From Rosistilla oblonga (lineage in GTDB: Bacteria > Planctomycetota > Planctomycetia > Pirellulales > Pirellulaceae): a stretch of 64,000 nucleotides of DNA. The position numbers were made by a program, and so were the translations under genes. Where the stretch lies: contig NZ_CP036292.1 of NCBI RefSeq assembly GCF_007751715.1, forward strand, positions 6,641,339 through 6,705,338. Reading direction: 5' to 3'. Of this stretch, positions 42,396-52,449 are shown one piece after another (positions within the stretch are counted from its first letter, which is position 1; the number at the start of each line of letters is the position of its first letter). The notes beneath the pieces are model-generated. The model saw only the letters and a list, made by a program, of their open reading frames with translations. It ran no database searches and was not told where the DNA came from.

Positions 42396-43094
42396 ATGAC
42401 CAACCCACGTGTAAAGCAGCTCTTCGAGGCCGCTCCGGCGATCCTGCCGTCGCTGCTGCAATGCGATTTTGGCAACCTGGAACGCGAGGTCCGGCGGCTC
42501 GAAGACGACGGTTGCCAAGGACTGCACCTGGATGTCATGGATGGCGTCTTTGTCCCCAATATCTCCTACGGAATGCCGATCGTCGACGCCATTCGCAAGT
42601 TGACCGATCTGCCGCTGGATGTCCATTTGATGATCCAGGATCCAGGGAAATATGCACAAGCGTTCAGTGACGCCGGTGCCGACCTACTGACATTCCATGT
42701 CGAAGCGGTTGACGAAATCGCGCCGGTGATAGACAACGTGCGTTCCTTGAACATGGGGACTGGTCTGGTTTTGAATCCGGGAACCGCGATCGACGCGGTC
42801 ACCCCCTTTCTCGATCAGATCGACGTAGTCCTGGTGATGAGCGTGGACGCCGGTTTTGGCGGACAAGCTTTTAACCCCGTTGCAATCGACAAACTGAAAG
42901 CGTTGCGAGCCATCAAGCCGGACCTGATCCTCGAGATCGACGGTGGCGTGAATCTCGAAACGATTGGCAGCTGTCGCGAGGCCGGAGCGGATCTGTTTGT
43001 AGTTGGTTCGGCGATCTTTCGCAGTTCGGATTACGCGGCCGCGTTGGACCGCCTGAGAGCGGAAGTGCAACGCCATGATCCTCACTCGAGTTAG
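42396..43094 (+). CDS. rpe: Ribulose-phosphate 3-epimerase
   Basis: TIM-barrel epimerase of 232 residues interconverting ribulose 5-phosphate and xylulose 5-phosphate. Motifs: ILPSLLQCDFGNLEREVRRL, LHLDVMDGVFVPNISYG (His, Asp), DVHLMIQDPGKY (His), VLVMSVDAGFGGQAF (metal/phosphate loop), LEIDGGVNLETI and VVGSAIFRS. Ser in ILPSLL and Asp in MDG are catalytic in the family. ATG 42396 is chosen; a frame extension upstream is unlikely. The next gene begins 9 bases after its stop, so the two are probably one operon. Confidence 0.93.
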   Translation: MTNPRVKQLFEAAPAILPSLLQCDFGNLEREVRRLEDDGCQGLHLDVMDGVFVPNISYGMPIVDAIRKLTDLPLDVHLMIQDPGKYAQAFSDAGADLLTFHVEAVDEIAPVIDNVRSLNMGTGLVLNPGTAIDAVTPFLDQIDVVLVMSVDAGFGGQAFNPVAIDKLKALRAIKPDLILEIDGGVNLETIGSCREAGADLFVVGSAIFRSSDYAAALDRLRAEVQRHDPHSS

Positions 43095-43103
43095 CAGGAT
43101 AGT

Positions 43104-43691
43104 ATGTTAAGCATTCTACTGGTTCGTCCTGGTGCTACCGATTTCGACGATCAACGTCGAATCAAAGGTTCGTTGGATATGCCATTAAGCGAGTGTGGAC
43201 GCCAGCAGGTGCGGCGCACCGCGCAGGACGTTGCGACGTTCCAACTGCAGGCGGTCTATTCGGCGCCCTGTGAATCGGCACTAACCACGTCGGCAGAATT
43301 GATTGCTGGACGCGATATCCGCGTTAAAGCGATCCCTAATTTCCGTAACATCGACCACGGTCTATGGCACGGAAAATTGGTCGACGACGTCCGTCGACAA
43401 CAGCCGCGACTGTACCGCCAGGGGGAGGAATATCCGAACCTGATCTGCCCTCCCGAGGGCGAGACGGTCGAAGAGGCCAAACAACGCGTCTTCAAGGCGC
43501 TGCGTAAAGTCATCAAGAAGCATCGCGATGGCGCGATCGCACTTGTGATCCCCGATCCACTAGCGAGCGTCGTCCACTGCATCCTCAGTGGCGAAGGCCC
43601 CAAGAGTTTGTGGTTGTCGGAAGTCGACACCGGCAACTGGGAACTGATCGAACTGGAGAGTCTAGAGCTTCGCGAACCCGCGTTGGTCTAA
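43104..43691 (+). CDS. Histidine-phosphatase-superfamily homologue lacking both catalytic His
   Basis: 195 residues with the phosphoglycerate-mutase-like fold: N-terminal LLVRPGATDFDDQRRIKGSL, MPLSECGRQQVRRTAQDV, YSAPCESALTTSAELIA, IDHGLWHGKLVDDV and a C-terminal IALVIPDPLASVVHCIL. The RHG motif is RPG (His to Pro), and the second His position (normally SHG) is PDP. Glu of the usual WEG is His. A phosphohistidine mechanism is therefore impossible, and this looks like a pseudoenzyme. It is the second gene of a likely operon with rpe. Confidence 0.85.
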   Translation: MLSILLVRPGATDFDDQRRIKGSLDMPLSECGRQQVRRTAQDVATFQLQAVYSAPCESALTTSAELIAGRDIRVKAIPNFRNIDHGLWHGKLVDDVRRQQPRLYRQGEEYPNLICPPEGETVEEAKQRVFKALRKVIKKHRDGAIALVIPDPLASVVHCILSGEGPKSLWLSEVDTGNWELIELESLELREPALV

Positions 43692-43725
43692 GCTTCGCCC
43701 GGCCCAATCCAACTGGCAGCCCGTC

Positions 43726-46700
43726 TCACGCGCTGCCGTTGGTTTTGCACTGGATCCATTTCTCGACCTGCTCGGTCATCGAGCGGGTTCGTTGGACGAG
43801 GTCGTCCAGATGCGCAACCGCTTCTTCGGTCTTCCCCTCCCGCGCCAATCGCTCGATCTCGGCGGAGAGTTCGACAACGTCCTCGAACTGAACAACCCGC
43901 GCGGATCCTTTTAGAGTGTGAGCGCCGCGGGTCAAGACGCGTTGATCTCCGTTCGCCGCCGACGTCTGCAGCGTGCGAATCAACTCGGGCGCTTCGACGA
44001 CCAAGGCCTTCGCGATCACCAGCGCATCCTGCTCGCTATATTCGCTGCACAAGTGCTCCAACCCCGCGTGCGACGCATCGGCTTCGATCACCGTATCGAC
44101 TTGTGCTGCCGACTGCTCGCGGCCACCCACCGCCGACACATCATCGGAATGGACCGCCACCGATGATGGCATCGCAGGCTGCGTGTGGCTCCAGATCCGC
44201 GAATCGCTGGTATCTCCCTTGCCGCCGTTGGTCCCCAGCACCCGCGTCACCTCCAACACCAAACTCTCCTGCGTCACCGGCTTGGAGATATAGCCATCCA
44301 TGCCGGCGTCGAAACAACGCTGGCGATCCCCTTTCATCGCCGCAGCCGTCATTGCGATGATCGGAAGATGGCGTTTGCTGCCCGCCTCGGTTGCCCGAAT
44401 CGCAACCGTCGCTTTGATCCCGTCCATCACTGGCATCTGGACATCCATCAAGACCACGTCGTAAGCCTGCTGCGTCACCTGCTGGACCGCTTCGCCGCCA
44501 TGAGTCGCGACGTCGACGTCGCACTTCAAACGCCGCAGCAGTCCCAACGCGACCTGGCGATTGACCAGGCTGTCCTCGACCAACAGTACCCGCAAGCGTT
44601 TTCCCGCAGCCGTCGTCAGCTTCACCTGCGTCGAATCATCGACCGGTTGCGGCGCGATCCCCAGCAACCGATGCAACAACAGTTCCCGCAGCCGGCGATG
44701 CCCGACCGGTTTACTGAGATGATCGATCCCCTCCTGCGCCCACCAATCGATTTGCGTCGGCGTATACGCGCCGTGCATCATCACCACCGGAAGTTTCGCA
44801 CATCCGGGCTGCTGGCGAATTTTGGTCACACACTGGCGAGCCGGCATGTCTTCCAGCGTGTTATCCAACAGAACGATCGACACCGCGTGGTCCGCCAACA
44901 TTCCGATCGCTTGCTGGCCATCGTGAGCGCGACGCGTCGACAGCCCCCACGATTCCAGCATCTCGCAAACCGCCGCCAGGCTGCGCGGATGGTCGTCGAC
45001 CACCAGCACACAAAAGTCTGTATCCTGCAACGGATCGGCGACGCTCGGCTGCTGCAGATATCGCATCGGCATCGTGACGCGAAACCGCGATCCCTGCCCG
45101 ACTTGGCTCTTCAGTTCGATCTTTCCATCCATCGCCTCGACCAACTGCGACGAGATCGACAGCCCCAACCCGGTCCCACCAAACTCACGCGTCGTCGAAC
45201 TGTCGGCCTGACGGAACGCTTCGAAGATATGTTCCTGATTGGTCGCCGCGATCCCCACGCCCGTGTCGTTGACATCGATCCGCAGCTCCACCTTGGCAAA
45301 CTCGATCTCTCGCGCGGTGATCTCGATAAAGACATGCCCGCGATTGGTGAACTTGATCGCATTGCCGATCAGATTGAACAGAATCTGACGCAGCCGCCCC
45401 GGATCGCTAACCATCCGCACGGGAACATCCGGAGCGATCCGGCAGATCAATTCCAGATCCTTATCGAACCCACGCGCCGCCAGCGTGGCGACGGTGGAAT
45501 CGACGCATTCGCGGAAATCGAAAGGGACTTTTTCAAGCGACAGCATCCCCGCTTCGATCTTCGAAAAATCGAGGATGTCGTTCAGCAGTTGCAGCAACCA
45601 CTGCGCACACTGCTGCATCGCCATCAACTGACTCTGCTGTTCCGCGTTCAGGTCGCCCGATTCCAACAGCTGTGCCATCCCCAGGATGCCATTCATCGGC
45701 GTGCGAATCTCGTGGCTCATATTCGCCAAGAACTGGCTCTTCGATCGGTTCGCCTTTTCCGCCAGATCGCGGGCGTCGACCAACTGCAACTGGACCTCCT
45801 TCCGCGTGTCGATCTCCTTTTGCAGCTCGCCGGTCCGCAGCAGCACCCGATCCTCCAGATCGTGTTCGGTCCTCGTCACCGCATCGGCCAGCTTGTTGAA
45901 CGCATCGCCCAACGCCGCGATTTCGTCGTCCGAATCGACCTCCGCTCGCAGCTCGCGATGCCCCGATGCAAACTGGCTGACGACTCGCGTCAACCGATCC
46001 AACGGAGCGGTGAAGCGACGCGCCAACCACTGAGTCGCCGTCCAGACCACGACCAACAGGATCGCTTGCCAGACAAACATCAACTTGGCCAACCGGTAGA
46101 CCGGCGCATAGGCTTCGGCGACGTTGATCTTGACGACCATCCCCCAGTCGCGAACGCCAGGCTGCAGATTGATCGGCTGGAACGTCGCCAGCACCAGGTC
46201 GTCGGCTAGCTGCGTTTGAACCGCTTCGACACTCGACTGGCCATCGATCGCTCGCTTCATCACCGTCGCCTGAGCGATCGTCGCGGGGCGAGGGACCGCG
46301 GAGGGAAAGAAGTACTTCAGCTGGTCGCCGTGGAGCGACGCGACCATGATATCTCCCGTGACTCCCAGACCGTTGTGGTCGCGAATCAATTGCCGCAGCG
46401 CCGTCATCTCGCTAACGACAAACAACACGCCGACGACGCGATCCGACGCGTTGGTCACCGGAGCGGTCAGATGGGAGAGCAGCGTCTGGTCACGCTCCAC
46501 CGGAGCCGCGACAAACGGCCCCTCCAGACCATGCAGGAAGCTTTCGCTCTTGGAAAAATCCTTGCCCAGCTGACCGGGATCGGTGCTGGCGATCACCTTG
46601 CCTCCGGTATCGGTCAGCCAAGCATCGACGATATCGGCAAACTGCTCTTTCGATTCGGCCAGCAACTCTTCGACCGCCACCGCATGTTTGGCGGGATCGC

Positions 46701-46980
46701 GAGGTCGATTCAGCGTCTCCGCCTTCAATCGATAACGATCGGCGTAATGCTGAATGCGAACCCGCTGTTGAGCGACGTAGTCCGAGAAGATGTGATGCCG
46801 CGTCGAAGCGACGATTCGCAAACGCTCGTGCACCTGCTGGCGGACGATCTCGCGGCTCAAGAAGAACCCGACCAGCGACATCACCAGCGTCACACCAACA
46901 AGAAGAACCGTCACAAACAGACAGACCTTGCGAGCGATCGAACCGGGACGCTGCTTCGATGCGGTTGCAAGCTTGGTCAT
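43726..46980 (-). CDS. Hybrid sensor histidine kinase with two receivers and Hpt (BarA type)
   Basis: 1084 residues. N-terminal TM helix (about 20-42), periplasmic sensor region (about 45-300, double-Cache-like), second TM (about 305-325) and HAMP. HisKA (about 425-490) with NMSHEIRTPMNGILGMAQLL as phospho-acceptor. HATPase: NLIGNAIKFTN, DTGVGIA, GGTGLGLSIS. First receiver (VLLDNTLEDMP) and second receiver (VVLMDVQMPVMDGIKATVAI). C-terminal Hpt with GAHTLKGSARVVQ. Phosphorelay within one protein; output partner unknown, with no cognate regulator adjacent. Full-length and intact motifs throughout. Confidence 0.93.
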   Translation of the reverse strand: MTKLATASKQRPGSIARKVCLFVTVLLVGVTLVMSLVGFFLSREIVRQQVHERLRIVASTRHHIFSDYVAQQRVRIQHYADRYRLKAETLNRPRDPAKHAVAVEELLAESKEQFADIVDAWLTDTGGKVIASTDPGQLGKDFSKSESFLHGLEGPFVAAPVERDQTLLSHLTAPVTNASDRVVGVLFVVSEMTALRQLIRDHNGLGVTGDIMVASLHGDQLKYFFPSAVPRPATIAQATVMKRAIDGQSSVEAVQTQLADDLVLATFQPINLQPGVRDWGMVVKINVAEAYAPVYRLAKLMFVWQAILLVVVWTATQWLARRFTAPLDRLTRVVSQFASGHRELRAEVDSDDEIAALGDAFNKLADAVTRTEHDLEDRVLLRTGELQKEIDTRKEVQLQLVDARDLAEKANRSKSQFLANMSHEIRTPMNGILGMAQLLESGDLNAEQQSQLMAMQQCAQWLLQLLNDILDFSKIEAGMLSLEKVPFDFRECVDSTVATLAARGFDKDLELICRIAPDVPVRMVSDPGRLRQILFNLIGNAIKFTNRGHVFIEITAREIEFAKVELRIDVNDTGVGIAATNQEHIFEAFRQADSSTTREFGGTGLGLSISSQLVEAMDGKIELKSQVGQGSRFRVTMPMRYLQQPSVADPLQDTDFCVLVVDDHPRSLAAVCEMLESWGLSTRRAHDGQQAIGMLADHAVSIVLLDNTLEDMPARQCVTKIRQQPGCAKLPVVMMHGAYTPTQIDWWAQEGIDHLSKPVGHRRLRELLLHRLLGIAPQPVDDSTQVKLTTAAGKRLRVLLVEDSLVNRQVALGLLRRLKCDVDVATHGGEAVQQVTQQAYDVVLMDVQMPVMDGIKATVAIRATEAGSKRHLPIIAMTAAAMKGDRQRCFDAGMDGYISKPVTQESLVLEVTRVLGTNGGKGDTSDSRIWSHTQPAMPSSVAVHSDDVSAVGGREQSAAQVDTVIEADASHAGLEHLCSEYSEQDALVIAKALVVEAPELIRTLQTSAANGDQRVLTRGAHTLKGSARVVQFEDVVELSAEIERLAREGKTEEAVAHLDDLVQRTRSMTEQVEKWIQCKTNGSA

Positions 46981-47577
46981 GTAACTTTTTCTAGCCCACT
47001 CGGTGAATTGCCTTCCTGAGCACCTGGCATTGCCACCACCCCAGGTCCTCGACCACGCTTCAGCCCACGACTCGCCGACTCACAACCGCCAACCAAAGCC
47101 TTCGCACCAGGTGCGGAAGAGGCGACAAGGTGGTCGACGAAATGCGAGTTGCCCACGACAGAGCTGGCATAAACGCGTGGTAACAAGAGGTACCGATTCC
47201 GGAACCCATCTGGCCTGATTCTAACAGTTGGGAAGTCGGGCCGTCTAGCAAACGTATACAGCGCTCCCGCCCGCCAAGTGTTTGTGCTGAAGCAAATCAG
47301 CCGCCACGCGTTAGCGTCCGCTTCCCTTGGACAACGCCGCGCGAGCGTCTGCCGGCGGATACTTCAATGGAAACAAGGCTTTGCCCGAGACAGCTCCCCC
47401 GGTGGAGCGGCGTTTCTGGAATGCGGTCGCCAGCGGCCACCCCGGTCGCGCGATCGCGACACGTTTTGGACCGCTGCCTAGGGCCCTCGATTCGCCGCAA
47501 TCCCTTGGAATATCACATGCCACAACGCAACCGCTCGCGTTATACTGTTCTCATTCAACGACCTCAGGAACCCCACC
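46981..47577. other. Intergenic with a small repeat
   Basis: 597 bases with no convincing gene. It contains a stretch ATCAGCCGCCACGCGTTAGC around 47296, which shares its first 12 bases with the loop of the palindrome in attC I. Expected to hold promoters for the kinase gene and the SGNH-like gene. Confidence 0.5.
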
Positions 47578-48462
47578 ATGCGACTCAAGCTTACCTGCCT
47601 CTTTCTTGCCCTTACTATCTGCTGCGGTTTCGCCGACAATTCGACTGCGGATGAGAACGCAAGCCTTCAGCCCGAAGATCGAATCGCACTGATCGGCGGG
47701 ACCTGGGTCGAACGGATGCAGCAAAACGGCTACTTTGAAACCGCGTTGCAAACCCTGGCACCTCAGAAAAAGCTGGTCGTCCGCAATCTTGGCTGGTCGG
47801 GTGACAACGCCCGCGCCGAAGCTCGTGCAGTCTTTGGCAGCCCCCAGGAGGGCTACGCTCGTCTGCAGCGAGACCTCGCCGCCGCCAATCCAACGGTCGT
47901 CGTCGTCGGCTACGGATTTGCTGAAGCGATCAATGGCATGGAAGCTGCCGAACGCTTCCCCGCCGACCTGGCTCGGCTGCTGGACGACCAAGCCGCCGCG
48001 GGCGTGCGAGTCGTGTTGCTGCAACCGTTTCACATGCCCGGCGTGCTGACCCCCGATTACGACGCCGCCGATCAAAGCGTTCGCCAAACGATCGCCCAGG
48101 CGGCTCAAGAGCGCAAGCTGCCGCTGATCGATCTGGCCCCCTGGGTCTCCGACGCCGACTTCGACAACGGCCTGCATCTGACCGAACAGGGCTATCAACA
48201 GCTGGGCGATCGGCTCGCTCGCGAACTGCTGCACCAAGCCGCAGCCCCCGCGATCGACTACACCGCGGCCAAAACGAAGGCTCTCCGCGACAAAGTGATC
48301 GAAAAGAACCAGCTGTTCTTCCATCGCTACCGTCCGCAAAACGAGACCTATCTGTTCCTGTTCCGCAAACACGAACAAGGGAACAACGCCGTCGATATCC
48401 CTCGTTTCGATCCATTGATCGAAGCCCTCGACGGCGAGATCCAACAAGCCGCCGGGGAATAG
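47578..48462 (+). CDS. Secreted SGNH-hydrolase-like protein
   Basis: 294 residues, signal peptide MRLKLTCLFLALTICCGFA. Follows the SGNH/GDSL fold: the first block is IALIGGTWVERMQ where GDS(L) is usual, so the nucleophilic Ser is replaced (GGT). VVRNLGWSGDNARAE gives the second-block Gly, and block V is DNGLHLTEQGYQQLGDRL (Asp and His present). A Thr could serve as nucleophile, or the protein may bind rather than hydrolyse. The C-terminal 60 residues (KNQLFFHRYRPQNETYLFLF) are a planctomycete-typical extension. Role unclear. Confidence 0.7.
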   Translation: MRLKLTCLFLALTICCGFADNSTADENASLQPEDRIALIGGTWVERMQQNGYFETALQTLAPQKKLVVRNLGWSGDNARAEARAVFGSPQEGYARLQRDLAAANPTVVVVGYGFAEAINGMEAAERFPADLARLLDDQAAAGVRVVLLQPFHMPGVLTPDYDAADQSVRQTIAQAAQERKLPLIDLAPWVSDADFDNGLHLTEQGYQQLGDRLARELLHQAAAPAIDYTAAKTKALRDKVIEKNQLFFHRYRPQNETYLFLFRKHEQGNNAVDIPRFDPLIEALDGEIQQAAGE

Positions 48463-48577
48463 CCGCTTGCTGGCGGTTGCTCCTCGCGCCACGCCTCCCC
48501 GCGCCGCGACCGATCGGCCTACAATGAATCGTCCGCACGGGGCGGATCCCACCAACGCATTCTTGAAGGACTGAAAT

Positions 48578-51500
48578 ATGCACCTCCCTCGCTACGCTAC
48601 CGGTCTGCTTGCGGCCAGCCTGCTGCTGTCGCCAGCAACCCTGTCGATCGCCGATGATCCCCACGTCGCTAAATCCAAACCGGCCGACGGCAAACCAGCT
48701 GCCACGGCTGACGTCGCCTCGCCACATCACGCTGCGGCGACGGCGGACCAGGAAAAACTGGATCCCAAGGAAGCGGCCGCTAAAGAGGCAGAGTGGTTGA
48801 CCGGCACGCGGCAACTGACCTTCAGCGGCCGTCGTTCGGGCGAGGGCTATTACAGCGCCGACGGCTCGCAAATGGTCTTTCAGAGCGAACGCGAACCGGG
48901 AAATCCGTTCTACCAAATCTATCTCTTAGACCTCGAGACGGGCGATCTCGATCGCGTCTCTCCCGGCACGGGCAAGACGACTTGCGCCTGGATCCATCCC
49001 GACGGGAAGCGCGTCCTGTTTTCATCGACTCAAAACGACCCCGCTGCCAAGACGAAACAAGACGAAGAGATCGCGATCCGCGAATCGGGGAAACAGCGAC
49101 GCTACAGCTGGGATTACGATCCGCAATACGAGCTGATGGCGTGGAATCGCGAAACCGAAGAATACACACAATTGACCGACGCCGAGGGCTACGACGCCGA
49201 AGCCAGTTATTCGCCCGACGGCAAACAGATCGTCTTCGCCTCCAACCGCATCGCGTACGAGAGGGAACTGACGCCGAAAGAGGCCAAGCTGTTTAAGCTG
49301 GATCCGGCTGCGATGATGGACCTCTACATCGCCAATGCCGACGGATCGAACGTGCGTCGCTTAACCGACACTTTAGGATACGATGGCGGCCCGTTCTTCT
49401 CGCCCGATGGCAAGCGGATCTGTTTCCGGCGGTTCTCCGAAAACGGAGCCACTGCCGAAGTCATGACGATCGGGATCGATGGATCCGACCCGCAACAGCT
49501 GACCAACATGAAAGCGATGAGCTGGGCCCCGTACTACCATCCTTCGGGCGACTACCTGATCTTCACGACCAACCTGCATGGGTTTGGAAATTTCGAGCTC
49601 TACCTGATCGATGCGGCTGGTAAATCCGAACCGGTTCGCGTCACCTACACCGACGGATTTGATGGCCTGCCCGTCTTCTCGCCCGACGGCAAACAGCTCT
49701 CCTGGTCGACCAATCGCACCGCCAGCGGCAACACGCAGATCTACACCGCCGCCTGGAACGACGCGCGAGCTCGCAAGCTGCTGGGGCTCGACGCATCGCA
49801 GACCGTCGACACGCAAGATGCCGAGGAACTTGGCCGCCAAGCCGCCAGCCAATCGCACGCCGACTTCAAACCGTCGGACATCATGCGGCACGTCGATTAC
49901 CTGTGCCGCCGCGAACTGGGCGGCCGTTTGACCGGCACGCCGGGCGAAAAAGCGGCCACCGCGTACGTCGCTGCCTATCTGGAAAACCTGGGCGTCAAGC
50001 CAGCGGGAGCCGACGGCAGCTTCTTCCAAAACTTTGAATTCACCGCCGGCGTCGAACTGGGCGAAGGCAATTCGCTGACCGTAGGTGACGAGTCGTTTAA
50101 AGTCGGAACCGATTGGCAACCACTGGCGTTTTCGAAAACCGGCGAATTCGAACCGGCCAACATCGTCTTCGCCGGTTACGGCGTCGTCGCTCCCGGTTCG
50201 GAGGAGCATCCCGTTCAGGACGCTTACGTCCACCTGGATGTCGAAGACAAATGGGTGATGGTCTTCCGCCATCTGCCCGCCGACATCTCCGCCGAAAAGC
50301 GACAGCACTGGTCGGCCTACAGCAGCCTGCGATTCAAGGCGATGGTCGCTCGCGATCGCGGCGCCCGCGGCTTGATCGTCGTCAGCGGCCCGACCAGCAA
50401 GGTCCGCGAACAATTGGTGCCGTTGCGTTTCGATGGCTCGCTGTCGGGAACCAGCCTGGGCGTGATCAGCATCACCGATGCGATGGCGGCGAAGATCGTC
50501 AAAGCTGCCGGCGAGGAGCTGGCGGAACTTCAAAAGGAACTCGATTCGGGTGAGCCCGCGATGGGATTCGATCTCGGCGAAGCGAAGTTGACAGCCAAGA
50601 TCGACGTTCAAAAGCAACAGCGAGTCGGCCGCAACGTGATCGGTCGCTTGCAAGTTGGCGACGCGCCCAGCGACCAAGCGATCTTGATCGGTGCCCACAT
50701 CGATCACCTGGGAACCGGCGCCTCGGGAAACAGCCTCGCTCGCGACGATGAACGCAACGGAGTTCATGTCGGTGCCGACGACAATGCCAGCGGCGTCGCG
50801 GCGATGTTGGAAGTCGCTCAATATCTGACCGATCTACAACGTCGAGGCAAGCTGCCCGCCAAGCGAGACATCTTGTTAGCCGCGTGGTCGGGTGAAGAGC
50901 TGGGACTGCTGGGTTCCGACGCCTTCGCCGACAAGTTCTACGATCTCTATCCGCAAGTCCCCGCCCCCGAAGGTCATCCGCCGCTCTCCTTGTATCCCGC
51001 GTTGTCTGCCTGCCTGAACATGGACATGGTCGGCCGCCTGCGTGAGAAACTGGTCCTGCAAGGGATCGGTTCCTCGCCCGTGTGGAACGGCGAAATCGAG
51101 CGTCGCAACGCTCCGGTCGGTCTCGCGTTGACCTTGCAATCGGATACCTACCTGCCAACCGATGCGAGCACCTTCTATATGCGTGGCGTTCCGATCCTGT
51201 CGGCGTTCACCGGGTCGCACAGCGAATATCACACGCCGCGCGATACGCCCGACACCTTGAATTACGAAGGGGCAGCGCAAACGGCGCGGCTGATGGGGCT
51301 GATCGCTCGTTCGCTGGCGACCGCCGACGACGCTCCCGAATACACCAAGCACACCGCGCCGCAACAACAGGTCCGGGCGCAGATGCGTGCCTATTTGGGA
51401 ACGATCCCCGATTACGCCGCCGGCGATGTCAAAGGGGTGATGCTGAGTGGCGCTTCGGAGAATGGACCGGCAGCCAAAGCGGGAGTCCGCGGCGGCGACC

Positions 51501-51652
51501 TGATCATCGAACTGGCCGGACGTAAAATCGAGAACATCTACGATTACACGTACGCCATCGAAGCGCTCAAGATCGGCGAAGAGGTGCCGATTACGGTGCG
51601 ACGCGGCGACAAAGAGGTGAAGCTGAAAGTGACTCCCGGATCGCGCGATTGA
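48578..51652 (+). CDS. Secreted TolB-like propeller + M28 aminopeptidase + PDZ protein
   Basis: 1024 residues with signal MHLPRYATGLLAASLLLSPA. About 70-390: PD40/TolB-like propeller repeats (YYSADGSQMVFQSERE, YDAEASYSPDGKQIVFASNR, GGPFFSPDGKRICFRRF). About 430-640: PA-like domain with YGVVAPGSEEHPVQDAYVHL. About 690-900: M28 peptidase with HIDHLGTG, GADDNASGVAAML (Asp), WSGEELGLLGS (Glu), NMDMVGRL and GSHSEYHTPRDTPD (His, metal ligands). About 930-1024: PDZ-like end (GVRGGDLIIELAGRKIENIY). Predicted zinc aminopeptidase acting on secreted or surface peptides. The fusion with a propeller is known in planctomycetes. Confidence 0.88.
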   Translation: MHLPRYATGLLAASLLLSPATLSIADDPHVAKSKPADGKPAATADVASPHHAAATADQEKLDPKEAAAKEAEWLTGTRQLTFSGRRSGEGYYSADGSQMVFQSEREPGNPFYQIYLLDLETGDLDRVSPGTGKTTCAWIHPDGKRVLFSSTQNDPAAKTKQDEEIAIRESGKQRRYSWDYDPQYELMAWNRETEEYTQLTDAEGYDAEASYSPDGKQIVFASNRIAYERELTPKEAKLFKLDPAAMMDLYIANADGSNVRRLTDTLGYDGGPFFSPDGKRICFRRFSENGATAEVMTIGIDGSDPQQLTNMKAMSWAPYYHPSGDYLIFTTNLHGFGNFELYLIDAAGKSEPVRVTYTDGFDGLPVFSPDGKQLSWSTNRTASGNTQIYTAAWNDARARKLLGLDASQTVDTQDAEELGRQAASQSHADFKPSDIMRHVDYLCRRELGGRLTGTPGEKAATAYVAAYLENLGVKPAGADGSFFQNFEFTAGVELGEGNSLTVGDESFKVGTDWQPLAFSKTGEFEPANIVFAGYGVVAPGSEEHPVQDAYVHLDVEDKWVMVFRHLPADISAEKRQHWSAYSSLRFKAMVARDRGARGLIVVSGPTSKVREQLVPLRFDGSLSGTSLGVISITDAMAAKIVKAAGEELAELQKELDSGEPAMGFDLGEAKLTAKIDVQKQQRVGRNVIGRLQVGDAPSDQAILIGAHIDHLGTGASGNSLARDDERNGVHVGADDNASGVAAMLEVAQYLTDLQRRGKLPAKRDILLAAWSGEELGLLGSDAFADKFYDLYPQVPAPEGHPPLSLYPALSACLNMDMVGRLREKLVLQGIGSSPVWNGEIERRNAPVGLALTLQSDTYLPTDASTFYMRGVPILSAFTGSHSEYHTPRDTPDTLNYEGAAQTARLMGLIARSLATADDAPEYTKHTAPQQQVRAQMRAYLGTIPDYAAGDVKGVMLSGASENGPAAKAGVRGGDLIIELAGRKIENIYDYTYAIEALKIGEEVPITVRRGDKEVKLKVTPGSRD

Positions 51653-51723
51653 TCTGCGTCGCCGACAGTTTCCCGCCGCTGAACGCTCACGGGGCGTCAG
51701 CGGCGGATCGAGCGCGGTGGAGA

Positions 51724-52449
51724 CTACGATTCGAGGATATCGAGTCGCTGCTTCAACTGAGCGACCTCTTCGGACAGCCGAGCGATCTCGTCGCGCATCG
51801 ATTGCAATTCGTCGTTCGCCGGAGCGACGGCAGCCGCAGCAGGAGCTGGCGTCGCGGGTTGCGAGGCGACAGCAACCGGCTGGGGCGACGGCGAACTACT
51901 GTCTCCGGTGATCTTCTTTCTCAGGTGGGCCAGATCGGCGTCGGGGTAGAGGTTGTGAGTGAACAACTGACCGCGGCCTGGCGGCGTGAGCGCGACGATT
52001 AAGTTCTTGTCTAGCAACATCTGCAGAACCGGTTGCAGCGCCGCGAGATCTTGAAACGGTTCCATCCGCGAGGCTCGCGTCCGCAATTCGCCGGCGGTCT
52101 GTTCGCCGCGGAGCAGCAATTCGGTCAGGACCGCGATCTCGGGTCCTTTGACATCGAACCAGTCGTAGGCCGTGTGGCGATATTTTGGGACGCGGCCGCT
52201 CCCTTGGACTTCGACCGCGACACCAACGCTTCGCAAACGATCCAACGACAGATCGACATCGTCGTCGTTCAGCTGCATCTGCGGTGCGCGATTGCTCTTC
52301 TGATTGCAGCCGGCGGTCAACGAGGCGAGCGTGATCGGATAGTTATCGGGAGTCGTCTTCGCCTTTTCGATCAACACGCCCAAAACACGGCGTTCGGTCG
52401 TCCCCAGCGGCTTCCATTTCGGAGCGGCCGATTCTTGATCCACGTCCAT
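51724..52449 (-). CDS. YceH-family (UPF0502) protein
   Basis: 241 residues. The conserved domain fills residues 10-180: LGTTERRVLGVLIEKAKTTP, DNYPITLASLTAGCNQKSNR, a winged-helix-like VDLSLDRLRSVGVAV, and LTELLLRGEQTAGELRTRAS with FTHNLYPDADL at its end. The family is described as a tandem winged-helix fold of unknown role. The C-terminus adds an Ala/Pro linker and a coiled coil (LQSMRDEIARLSEEVAQLKQ). Start ATG 52449. Confidence 0.9.
   Translation of the reverse strand: MDVDQESAAPKWKPLGTTERRVLGVLIEKAKTTPDNYPITLASLTAGCNQKSNRAPQMQLNDDDVDLSLDRLRSVGVAVEVQGSGRVPKYRHTAYDWFDVKGPEIAVLTELLLRGEQTAGELRTRASRMEPFQDLAALQPVLQMLLDKNLIVALTPPGRGQLFTHNLYPDADLAHLRKKITGDSSSPSPQPVAVASQPATPAPAAAAVAPANDELQSMRDEIARLSEEVAQLKQRLDILES

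Noticed and set aside
41850-42659. 269-codon minus-strand frame upstream of rpe
   Set aside because: Its 5' half is antisense to rpe and the rest shows no protein-like composition.
44185-46209. 674-codon forward frame
   Set aside because: Lies entirely antisense to the hybrid histidine kinase gene, which has full domain structure. A high-GC shadow frame.
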